In this document: positions 1-5,799 of the stretch, piece after piece
Numbering within the stretch: the stretch's first letter is position 1
Layout: each line of letters opens with the position of its first letter
NCBI GenBank assembly: GCA_945957185.1
Contig: CAMFKA010000016.1
Span: 1 to 16,582, forward strand
DNA length: 16,582 nt
Direction of reading: 5' to 3'
Source: an uncultured Chlamydiaceae bacterium
GTDB lineage: Bacteria > Chlamydiota > Chlamydiia > Chlamydiales > Parachlamydiaceae
Notes under the pieces: generated by a model
What the model saw: the letters and a program-made list of their open reading frames with translations, nothing else
Told to the model about the DNA's origin: nothing
Database searches by the model: none
Program-made: the position numbers and the translations under genes

Positions 1-107
1 AAATGTGCTAAGGCCTGAAGGGCCGGAATGTTACAGCCCAGGTCGGAGCGCAGCGTAGGCCTGGGTTAGAATCAAAATAACAACGGAGGCCTGAAAGGTC
101 GACATAA
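1..107 (+). repeat. REP-like palindromic repeat, copy 1
   Basis: This 107-bp unit matches 719-825 with only two differences (positions 56 and 83) and matches the reverse complement of 574-673. Each unit contains small GC hairpins: GGCC-TGAAG-GGCC near 12-24, an imperfect hairpin bounded by CCCAGG and CCTGGG at 38-66, and GGCC-TGAAA-GGTC followed by GAC near 88-103. The GTCG beside the last hairpin, read on the minus strand, recalls the conserved tetranucleotide next to REP hairpins of RAYT systems. That parallel is an inference. Confidence 0.8.
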
Positions 108-108
108 A

Positions 109-561
109 TTAATCCCACAAATATTTTTCATCGTAAGTAATTTGAGCTCTTTTCAACATTGCGATCAGTTCGTCTTTGAATGAAACAGTCTTGTGATGTT
201 CCTTTTGGTTTTCGAGATAATGTTTCGCGTTTTCTAAGTTTAATCTTGAAACCGAAAATGCTCCAAAACCGCCCTGCCATGCAAAATCGTGATAGTTTGG
301 TCCATTTGATTTTATCCATTTTGATGAGCTTGATTTCATTTCGGAGATGAGATCGCTGATTGAAATGGTTCTTCCTAGTTGTAGTAGAATATGGATGTGG
401 TCTTCAACGCCGTTGATTTTGATGACTGGACAGTTAAGGTTTTTGCAAACTCCGGAAATGTATCGATACAATTCTTCTTCGATAGCAGGTTTAATTAAAG
501 GGAGACGTCCTTTGGTACTGAAAACGATGTGTAAAATAATGTCTGCTAGAGATTGTGCCAT
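109..561 (-). CDS. IS200-like / REP-associated tyrosine transposase (Y1, HUH)
   Basis: The 150-residue product is a single-domain Y1 transposase (Transposase_17 / TnpA_REP type). These enzymes cut and rejoin single-stranded DNA at hairpin ends using one tyrosine and an HUH metal site. The HUH motif is visible as DHIHIL around residues 54-59. The catalytic tyrosine is most likely Tyr115 in YLENQKEHH (115-123), a signature of this family. The length equals that of complete family members, and no frameshift or internal stop is seen, so the protein is probably functional. A GGAG sits 6-7 nt before the ATG. The gene is tightly enclosed by inverted palindromic repeats, which suggests that these repeats are its substrate. 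There is no accessory tnpB. IS200 TnpA proper and RAYT cannot be separated by eye; the flanking repeats favour RAYT. Confidence 0.88.
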   Translation of the reverse strand: MAQSLADIILHIVFSTKGRLPLIKPAIEEELYRYISGVCKNLNCPVIKINGVEDHIHILLQLGRTISISDLISEMKSSSSKWIKSNGPNYHDFAWQGGFGAFSVSRLNLENAKHYLENQKEHHKTVSFKDELIAMLKRAQITYDEKYLWD

Positions 562-573
562 TGTAACTCCAAT

Positions 574-673
574 TTATGTCGACCTTTCAGGCCTCTGGTT
601 TTATTTATGTGTATTACCCAGGCCTGCGCTGCGCTCCGACCTGGGCTGTAACATGTCGACCCTTCGGGCCTTA
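574..673 (-). repeat. REP-like palindromic repeat, copy 2 (inverted)
   Basis: This is the reverse complement of copies 1 and 3. It is well conserved at the two ends and through the CCCAGG...CCTGGG core, but diverged in an A/T-rich stretch (about 596-616). Here both ends carry GTCGAC beside a hairpin (578-583 and 655-660), whereas copies 1 and 3 carry it at one end only. It lies just upstream of the transposase start codon and may supply leader sequence. Confidence 0.75.
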
Positions 674-718
674 ATTTCCAATTAGCAGTGATGTGAGATG
701 CAAAACTTTGCAGATCTT

Positions 719-825
719 AAATGTGCTAAGGCCTGAAGGGCCGGAATGTTACAGCCCAGGTCGGAGCGCAGCGCAGGCCTGGGTTAGAATCAAAATAACA
801 GCGGAGGCCTGAAAGGTCGACATAA
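719..825 (+). repeat. REP-like palindromic repeat, copy 3 (solo)
   Basis: This copy is a direct repeat of 1-107, identical at 105 of 107 positions. It lies 45 bp beyond copy 2 and in the opposite orientation to it, so copies 2 and 3 together form an inverted pair like a BIME. It lies outside the transposase unit and has no gene of its own, so it is a solo, non-autonomous copy. The near identity points to recent duplication or mobilisation. Confidence 0.8.
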
Positions 826-904
826 GTGCTTAAGTTAACGCCATTGCCTTTGAGCCTATGTAATTGCGGCTTCGAGTTGAAAAGATAAAATTATTTGGAG
901 GGTT

Positions 905-925
905 TTAGGGGGCGAAGCCCCCTAA
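905..925 (-). terminator. GC-rich hairpin after tRNA-Asn, possible terminator
   Basis: A perfect 9-bp stem (arms 905-913 and 917-925) with a 3-nt loop starts 2 nt beyond the 3' end of tRNA-Asn on the minus strand. There is no clear U-tract, so it may act as a processing or attenuating stem rather than a classical intrinsic terminator. Confidence 0.4.
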
Positions 926-926
926 T

Positions 927-998
927 CTCCGGAAACAGGATTCGAACCTGTGACCAATGGATTAACAGTCCACTGCTCTACCGCTGAGCTATTCCGGA
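927..998 (-). tRNA. tRNA-Asn (anticodon GUU)
   Basis: Read on the minus strand, this folds into a full cloverleaf. It has a 7-bp acceptor stem (TCCGGAA / TTCCGGA), a D arm GCTC-AGCGGTA-GAGC, an anticodon loop CTGTTAA giving GUU, a T arm ACAGG-TTCGAAT-CCTGT and a 5-nt variable loop. Including the discriminator G, which is usual for tRNA-Asn, the gene is 72 nt long. The CCA end is not encoded. It has its own promoter (1009-1038) and lies downstream of the groEL terminator on the same strand. The repeat/transposase cluster begins about 100 bp past its 3' end. Confidence 0.95.
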
Positions 999-1008
999 AC
1001 GAAGCTAG

Positions 1009-1038
1009 AATATACTTGGTGCGATGATTTTTTATCAA
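1009..1038 (-). promoter_or_regulatory. Promoter for tRNA-Asn
   Basis: On the minus strand, TTGATA (1033-1038, 5/6 match to the -35 consensus) and TATATT (1009-1014, 5/6 match to the -10) are 18 nt apart. A start near 1002 would place the transcript only a few bases before the mature tRNA at 998. The -35 box falls inside an A/T-rich 9-bp inverted repeat (1028-1036 with 1047-1055). Confidence 0.6.
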
Positions 1039-1063
1039 ATACTTTCGATAAAAAATGGTAATT

Positions 1064-1095
1064 TTTTCAGAGGGGCGTTCACACCCCTCTGAAAA
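1064..1095 (-). terminator. Terminator hairpin of groEL
   Basis: A perfect 12-bp inverted repeat (1064-1075 with 1084-1095, 8-nt loop, core CAGAGGGG / CCCCTCTG) begins 4 nt after the groEL stop codon. The outer pairs are an A/T run, so transcripts of either strand end in an A/U-rich flank. It would close the groES-groEL transcript. Confidence 0.75.
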
Positions 1096-1099
1096 CGGC

Positions 1100-2719
1100 T
1101 TAATAGTCCATGCCTCCGGCCATTGCCGCTGATGCTTTGTCGTCTTTTTCTTCGACAATTGTAGCTTCAGTTGTCAATAATAGCCCCGCAATGGAAGCGG
1201 CGTATTCAAGAGCGGAACGCACCACTTTAGTTGGGTCAAGAATTCCCGACTGAATCATGTCTACAAACTCGCCTGTAAGGGCGTTGTATCCGAAGGTGTC
1301 TTTCCCTTCTTCTACAGTTCGGAGAATGATGGCGCCTTCTTGCCCGGCGTTTTCGGCAATTTGTCTCAAAGGCGAGCTCAGAACGCGCGCCATGATCATA
1401 ATACCGGTTTTTTCGTCTCCGGCTGCCGTTTCAGCGAGTTTCTTTACGACTGGGATTGCTCGAACAAGCGCTACGCCGCCGCCGGGGAGGATTCCTTCTT
1501 CCACTGCTGCTAGGGTTGCGTGTTGAGCATCGTCGACGCGGTCTTTACGCTCTTTTACTTCCACTTCTGTGGCTCCGCCTACGTTGATTTTTGCGACTCC
1601 GCCGGCAAGTTTTGCTAGGCGTTCTTGCAGTTTTTCGCGGTCGTAATCAGATTCTGTCTCTTCGATTTGACGACGCAGCATTTCGACGCGTTCTTTAATT
1701 TTGGATTTGTCTCCCGCTCCTTCGACGATGGTGGTGTCTTCTTTACCAACAAAGACGGTTTTGGCTTTTCCTAACATCTTCAGGTCGGTGTTTTCGAGTT
1801 TGTGCCCAAGCTCTTCGCTAACTACTTGTGCGCCGGTGAGGACTGCGATGTCTTCTAAAATTGCTTTGCGGCGGTCGCCAAAACCTGGGGCCTTAACTGC
1901 GCAGACTTTTAATCCGGCGCGTAGTCTGTTGACGACGAGAGTGGCGAGAGCTTCTCCTTCTACATCTTCGGCGATGATTAATAGCGGACGTCCTGTCTCT
2001 GCTACTGCTTGCAAAATAGGGAGCAGTTCCTTGATGCTGCTGATTTTTTTCTCGTGAATGAGAATAAAAGCATCTTCCAGGTGGCACTCTTGAGACTTCG
2101 CATTTGTCATGAAGTAGGCGGAGAGGTATCCTCTGTCAAAATTCATACCTTCTACTACGTCTAAAGTCGTTTCAAAACCTTTTGCTTCTTCAACGGTAAT
2201 GGTGCCGTCTTTACCGACTTTTTCGATAGCGCTGGCGATGATGGCTCCGATCTCTTTGTCGTTGTTAGCGGAAATGGTGGCAACTTGTTCGATCTCTTGC
2301 TTGTTGTTGATCTTTTTGCTGCGATTGGTGAGGTCGTTGATGATGGCTTTAACGGCCATGTCGATCCCTTTTTTAAGTGACATAGGGTTTGCACCTGCAG
2401 CGACGTTGCGGAGTCCTTCTTCGTAAATTGCTGCAGCCAAAATAGTAGCTGTAGTGGTGCCGTCGCCGGCTTTGTCGGCGGTTTTGCTGGCGACTTCTTT
2501 CACCATTTGTGCGCCCATGTTTTCGTGCTTATCTTCGAGTTCGATCTCTTTAGCTACGGAAACACCGTCCTTTGTGATGTGGGGAGCGCCGTACGATTTG
2601 TCTATGATGACATTGCGTCCTTTTGGTCCAAGTGTGACTTTGACTGCATCGGCGAGTGTGGTCACTCCTTTAAGAATCTTTTGTCGAGCTTTTTCTCGGA
2701 ATTGAATATTTTTTGCCAT
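1100..2719 (-). CDS. groEL: Chaperonin GroEL (60 kDa, GroEL1 type)
   Basis: The product is a cytosolic ATP-dependent chaperonin subunit that forms tetradecamers and folds proteins with GroES. The 539 residues cover the whole family length (about 545). Conserved landmarks are TLGPKGRNV (29-37), the ATP site GDGTTTAT (85-92), EGMNFDRGYLS in the apical hinge region, RVDDAQHATLAAVEEG with the catalytic-region aspartate, and GGGVALVRA near the C-terminus. The tail ends in AGGMDY, with one GGM motif instead of the long GGM repeat of E. coli. AAGGAG precedes the ATG. The gene follows groES by 17 nt and ends at a strong hairpin. Chlamydiae carry several groEL paralogues; pairing with groES and pepF identifies this as the ancestral, functional GroEL1 copy. 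Confidence 0.98.
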   Translation of the reverse strand: MAKNIQFREKARQKILKGVTTLADAVKVTLGPKGRNVIIDKSYGAPHITKDGVSVAKEIELEDKHENMGAQMVKEVASKTADKAGDGTTTATILAAAIYEEGLRNVAAGANPMSLKKGIDMAVKAIINDLTNRSKKINNKQEIEQVATISANNDKEIGAIIASAIEKVGKDGTITVEEAKGFETTLDVVEGMNFDRGYLSAYFMTNAKSQECHLEDAFILIHEKKISSIKELLPILQAVAETGRPLLIIAEDVEGEALATLVVNRLRAGLKVCAVKAPGFGDRRKAILEDIAVLTGAQVVSEELGHKLENTDLKMLGKAKTVFVGKEDTTIVEGAGDKSKIKERVEMLRRQIEETESDYDREKLQERLAKLAGGVAKINVGGATEVEVKERKDRVDDAQHATLAAVEEGILPGGGVALVRAIPVVKKLAETAAGDEKTGIMIMARVLSSPLRQIAENAGQEGAIILRTVEEGKDTFGYNALTGEFVDMIQSGILDPTKVVRSALEYAASIAGLLLTTEATIVEEKDDKASAAMAGGMDY

Positions 2720-2736
2720 GGCGTTGCTCCTTAAAT

Positions 2737-3045
2737 TTATTTTTCAATGATGGCGATAAGTTCGTCGGCGTTAACGATGACGTATTCATCGTCTTCGATT
2801 TTAACTTCTTGGCCGGAATATTTTTCCATGAGGACGGTGTCGCCAATTTTTACTGCGACGGGGGTGAGATTTCCAGATTTGTCTCTTTTGCCTGGTCCGA
2901 CCGCGATGACGTTGGCCTGCTCTTGTTTTTTCTTAGCGTTTTCGGGGAGGAGAATGCCTCCTTTCAATTTTTCTTCTGATTCTAGGCGTCTGACGATGAC
3001 TCGGTTGCCGAGGGGGCGCAGACGAGATGATGTAGTATTTGTCAT
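2737..3045 (-). CDS. groES: Co-chaperonin GroES (10 kDa)
   Basis: The product is the heptameric lid of the GroEL cage. The 102-residue protein shows the Cpn10 signature LRPLGNRVIVRR (9-20), a mobile loop with the GroEL-contacting hydrophobic tripeptide in LKGGILLPENA (about 27-37), and a conserved C-terminal stretch DEYVIVNADELIAIIE. An 8-residue Thr/Ser-rich extension precedes the usual start, which makes it slightly longer than the common 95-97. GGAGG lies 9-10 nt before the ATG, a strong site. groEL follows after 17 nt. The upstream inverted repeat at 3110-3136 is a candidate HrcA operator. Confidence 0.97.
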   Translation of the reverse strand: MTNTTSSRLRPLGNRVIVRRLESEEKLKGGILLPENAKKKQEQANVIAVGPGKRDKSGNLTPVAVKIGDTVLMEKYSGQEVKIEDDEYVIVNADELIAIIEK

Positions 3046-3109
3046 GATAGATGACCTCCATAGTTAGATTGCATCATGTTAAACAGGGGTGGGATTAATC
3101 GCAAGAAAT

Positions 3110-3136
3110 TTAGCAATTGCGGTGCGCAATTGCTAA
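3110..3136. promoter_or_regulatory. CIRCE-like HrcA operator (variant arms)
   Basis: TTAGCAATT - N9 - AATTGCTAA has exactly the 9-9-9 geometry of CIRCE (consensus TTAGCACTC-N9-GAGTGCTAA). The outer TTAGCA/TGCTAA half-sites are intact, and the inner CTC/GAG is replaced symmetrically by ATT/AAT. It lies about 64 nt upstream of groES and directly after a candidate -10 box, as expected for an HrcA-repressed heat-shock operon. The palindrome extends to 15-bp arms (3107-3121 with 3125-3139) with a 3-nt loop, so it could also, or instead, terminate pepF, whose stop codon is about 16 nt away. Confidence 0.65.
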
Positions 3137-3166
3137 ATTATCGAACATTCAGATTTACTTCGTCAG
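3137..3166 (-). promoter_or_regulatory. Candidate promoter of groES-groEL
   Basis: On the minus strand, CTGACG (3161-3166, 4/6) and GATAAT (3137-3142, 5/6) are separated by 18 nt. The -35 box overlaps the end of pepF, and the predicted start near 3130 lies inside the CIRCE-like repeat, which is the classical repressible layout. An alternative promoter, TTGCGA-17-TAACAT, lies just downstream of the repeat, so the start site is not settled. Confidence 0.45.
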
Positions 3167-4954
3167 CTCGCGCAGCATTTTTGTCAGTTCACGGAATCTT
3201 CCGATGGCCGCTTTTACCGGAGCTTCCGTTGTCATGTCAACGCCCGCATCCTTTAGGGTTTGGATGGGGTATTTGCTGCAGCCGCTCTTAAGAAAGTTTA
3301 AATACGCTTCACGCTCTTTATCGCCTCCTTTTAGGACGCGCTCTGAAAGCGCCAAAGCAGCGCTGATGCCTGTAGCATATTGGTAGACGTAGAAATTGTA
3401 ATAGAAGTGGGGGATACGCGCCCATTCGATGGCGATTTCTTCGTCAGTGAACACTTTTGGGCCAAAATATTTTTTATTCAATTCCAGGTACACTTCTTTG
3501 AGAGAGGCGGGAGTGATCGGTTGGTCGTTTTCGGCCATTTCGTGGAGTTTGAGTTCAAATTCGGCAAACATGGTTTGGCGAAAGAGGGTGCCACGAAGGT
3601 CTTCGATTTTTTGGTTCACGAGAAAGATTTTCTCTTCTTTCGTTTTGGCGTGCTTTAGCAGGTGCTGCAAAAGCAGTTCTTCGTTAAAAGTGGAGGCGAC
3701 TTCTGCAAGGAAAATGGGGTAGCTGCCGTAGATGTAGGGTTGATTTTTTTTGGTGTAGTAGCTGTGCATGCTGTGACCGGCTTCGTGAGTCAATGTAAAA
3801 ACATCGCGTAGGATGTTTTTGTAGTTCATCAACATGTAGGGGTGGCTATCGTAGCAACCGCTGGAGTAGGCTCCGGACCTTTTGTTTTCGTTTTCAAATT
3901 TGTCGACCCATCCTTCTTTTTTGAATCCTTTTTCCAAAATGGTTTGGTATTCTTTTCCAAGAGGTGCTAAGGAAGCGATGATTGTATCGACGGCTTGATC
4001 GTATGTCATTTGGATATCGACGTCTTTGGTTAGGGGGACGTACATGTCGTAGAGGTGGAGAGTGCCTTCTCCAAGTAGCTCCTCTCTCAAGGCGTAGTAG
4101 TCGTGCAAGGCGCCGATTTCATCGTTGACAGCTTTGACGAGGGAGTGGTAGACGGAGGTGTCGATATTTTTTGGGTATAGCGCGGCCTCGAGCGAGCTTT
4201 TGAAATGACGTGCGCGGGCGTTGAAGACGTGGGATTCGGTGTTACCTTTAAGAAGCTCGCAAAGAGTGTTTTGGAAATTGTCGTATTTTGTGTGGTACTG
4301 ATAGAAGGCATTTTTTCGAAGAAAGCGGTCCTGATCGCGGATGTAGAGGCTGTAGGAGCCGTGAGTTAACGGGCGAAAGTTCCCTTGGGAGTCGGCGACT
4401 TTATCGAATTTAAAATCGGCGTCGTTGATGGCGCTGAAGGCACGGATGCACGCTTCTAATGATTTCCCGGACAAGGCTAAAAGGTGCTCTTGATCTGGTT
4501 TTAGGGTGTGTTTTTTTACCCGAAGAACTTTTTCGATATGAAAGCGGTAGTCGGCGAGTTCCGGTGCGCTGACGAGTTCATCGGATTTGGGTAGGGCGAG
4601 GAGTTCTGGATCGAACCACGAGGTTTCGATGGTGAATTGGTGAAACAGTGCCGAAGAGAGGTTGTTTGCTTGTTTGTGTTGGTCGTTTGTAATGTCTTCA
4701 TCGTGTTTAAGGTGAGCGTATGTGCACAGTTTTGATAGTTCCCTATCGACCCGAAGAATTTCTGTGAGGGCTTCTTTGATCACTTTTGGGCCTTCGTGCA
4801 GACGTCCTTTATACGATTCGATTTTCGGCCAAAAAGGGGCTTTGGAGCTTTCCTTGACGGAGTTTAGGTGCTTTTCCCAAGAACCGATCGTTGGGTATAA
4901 AGCTTCTGTATTCCATTTGTCTTCCGTTTTGACGGTTTCTCTTTTTGTGGTCAT
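3155..4954 (-). CDS. pepF: Oligoendopeptidase F (M3B zinc metallopeptidase)
   Basis: The product is a cytosolic zinc peptidase that cuts short peptides, probably recycling amino acids from imported or degraded peptides. Its 599 residues match the family length (about 600). The zinc motif HEAGH is at 390-394, and the third ligand is probably Glu418 in EVASTF, 24 residues later, as in M3 gluzincins. The N-terminal half is the helical lid domain of M3 enzymes. There is no signal peptide. AGGAG stands about 10 nt before the ATG. pepF-groES-groEL order is shared with C. trachomatis (CT112-CT111-CT110). Only 109 nt separate pepF from groES, and the intervening hairpin could terminate pepF. Confidence 0.95.
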   Translation of the reverse strand: MTTKRETVKTEDKWNTEALYPTIGSWEKHLNSVKESSKAPFWPKIESYKGRLHEGPKVIKEALTEILRVDRELSKLCTYAHLKHDEDITNDQHKQANNLSSALFHQFTIETSWFDPELLALPKSDELVSAPELADYRFHIEKVLRVKKHTLKPDQEHLLALSGKSLEACIRAFSAINDADFKFDKVADSQGNFRPLTHGSYSLYIRDQDRFLRKNAFYQYHTKYDNFQNTLCELLKGNTESHVFNARARHFKSSLEAALYPKNIDTSVYHSLVKAVNDEIGALHDYYALREELLGEGTLHLYDMYVPLTKDVDIQMTYDQAVDTIIASLAPLGKEYQTILEKGFKKEGWVDKFENENKRSGAYSSGCYDSHPYMLMNYKNILRDVFTLTHEAGHSMHSYYTKKNQPYIYGSYPIFLAEVASTFNEELLLQHLLKHAKTKEEKIFLVNQKIEDLRGTLFRQTMFAEFELKLHEMAENDQPITPASLKEVYLELNKKYFGPKVFTDEEIAIEWARIPHFYYNFYVYQYATGISAALALSERVLKGGDKEREAYLNFLKSGCSKYPIQTLKDAGVDMTTEAPVKAAIGRFRELTKMLRELTK

Positions 4955-4987
4955 GTGGGTCTGGCTCCTGTTAGAAAAAGAAAGCGA

Positions 4988-5016
4988 AACATATCAAAAA
5001 CCTTGTGAGTAATCAA
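4988..5016 (-). promoter_or_regulatory. Candidate promoter of pepF
   Basis: On the minus strand, TTGATT (5011-5016, 4/6) and TATGTT (4988-4993, 4/6) stand 17 nt apart. A start near 4981 would give a leader of roughly 27 nt. The divergent ptsH-like gene must share this short A/T-rich region. Confidence 0.4.
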
Positions 5017-5053
5017 TTTTTTTTCTATGCATAAAGCAAATACAGGAAATTTT

Positions 5054-5368
5054 ATGGCGCAAAAAAGTTATCAACCTCCGCAAAAGAAATTTACGAACAA
5101 ATCGAAAGGGGTTTTTGTTATTTTAAACGATAGGGGCTTGCACACGCGCCCTTCGACAGAAATTGTAAAATGTGCGGCAGGTTTTAAATCTAAAATTATG
5201 CTTCGCTATCAAAATAGCATGGCGAATGCGAAGTCACTTCTTGGTGTGTTGATGCTGGCTGCTGTGCGTGGTGCGAAAGTAAAAGTGGAAGCAGAGGGGG
5301 ATGATGCGCCTCAAGCTGTTGAAGCGCTCTTAGCTTTGGCTGCAGAGCAGTTCTACGTCAAATATTAA
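5054..5368 (+). CDS. ptsH: HPr-like phosphocarrier protein
   Basis: HPr carries phosphate from PTS enzyme I to enzyme II proteins or regulatory targets. The phosphorylated histidine is His30 in GLHTRPSTEIVK (29-40), matching the HPr active-site motif. Ser61 in AKSLLGVLMLAA lies 31 residues later, exactly the His15-Ser46 distance, so the site used by HPr kinase is also kept. I start at 5054 (104 residues, MAQKSYQ) because AGGA precedes it at good spacing; the in-frame ATG at 5027 has no ribosome site. About 15 N-terminal residues are extra compared with E. coli HPr. No ptsI is adjacent, although C. trachomatis has ptsH next to ptsI. A role in regulation (nitrogen-type PTS or HPrK) is as likely as sugar uptake. 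The stop codon overlaps that of the convergent nuclease gene. Confidence 0.85.
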   Translation: MAQKSYQPPQKKFTNKSKGVFVILNDRGLHTRPSTEIVKCAAGFKSKIMLRYQNSMANAKSLLGVLMLAAVRGAKVKVEAEGDDAPQAVEALLALAAEQFYVKY

Positions 5369-5781
5369 TCTTCTACAGGGACTGTTTTGTCGAGTAATTC
5401 TTTCGTGCAGTAAACGGGGGCATTGCTCATGATAGCGAGGGTAATGCAGTCGCTGGGTCTTGCATCGATTTCCACGATGTGGCGTAAATCGCCGATGGTT
5501 TGTTCAAGAAAGAGCCTTGCAAAATAGGTTGTGTCTTCTAAATCGGTAATCACGACTTGTTTGATTCGCACTTTTAATCCGGTGAAAATTTTTTCAAGCA
5601 AGTCATGGGTCTGAGGTCGCGGTGCTTCCACTCCGGTGAGGTACATTTGAAGGGTTTTTCCTACTGTCGGTTCCGTATAAATCGCGAATTTTTTATCTCT
5701 AGCACTCATGACGATGACGGTGTAGGTGCGTGTTTGCATGATTTTATCGAATGTCAATTGAATGAGTTCGCTGAGAAGCAT
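5365..5781 (-). CDS. Bifunctional nuclease (BFN/DUF151) domain protein
   Basis: The 138-residue protein is a single BFN/DUF151 domain. Signature stretches are PQTHDLL (56-62) and DARPSDCITLAI (106-117), which correspond to the conserved RPxTHDL and ARPSDAIAL motifs. Characterised plant members degrade RNA and DNA; most bacterial members have no proven function. An N-terminal segment of about 15 residues precedes the domain. AAGGAA lies upstream of the ATG. It is the last gene of a minus-strand operon behind rpiA (18-nt gap), and its stop codon overlaps that of ptsH in a TTAA. The family assignment is firm; its cellular role is not known. Confidence 0.85.
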   Translation of the reverse strand: MLLSELIQLTFDKIMQTRTYTVIVMSARDKKFAIYTEPTVGKTLQMYLTGVEAPRPQTHDLLEKIFTGLKVRIKQVVITDLEDTTYFARLFLEQTIGDLRHIVEIDARPSDCITLAIMSNAPVYCTKELLDKTVPVED

Positions 5782-5799
5782 GTTATAATTCCTTCGGTG

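Larger units (their letters stand above)
1..673 (-). mobile_element. REP/IS200-like transposase unit with inverted flanking repeats
   Basis: A single Y1 transposase gene (109-561, minus) sits between two copies of the same palindromic repeat in opposite orientation: 1-107 (plus) and 574-673 (minus). Only 1 bp separates the left repeat from the stop codon and 12 bp separate the start codon from the right repeat, so gene and repeats form one compact unit. Classical IS200/IS605 elements have subterminal hairpins and no terminal inverted repeats. A lone transposase inside inverted REP-like sequences is instead typical of REP-associated tyrosine transposases (RAYTs). The left end coincides with the window edge, so the true left boundary is not visible. 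There is no tnpB or other cargo. Confidence 0.7.

Noticed and set aside
347..685. Plus-strand open frame across the transposase and copy 2 of the repeat
   Set aside because: It is antisense to a recognisable transposase and its C-terminal part is translated repeat sequence.
1..825. Three repeats as a CRISPR array
   Set aside because: The units are about 100 bp, lie in mixed orientation, have unequal gaps holding a transposase gene, and no cas genes are present.
922..1158. Open reading frame on the minus strand across tRNA-Asn and the end of groEL
   Set aside because: It overlaps a clear tRNA, a terminator and groEL in another frame, and shows no ribosome site or protein-like composition.
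5027..5053. Upstream ATG as the start of the HPr gene
   Set aside because: No ribosome site precedes it and a candidate -10 overlaps it; the ATG at 5054 has AGGA at good spacing.
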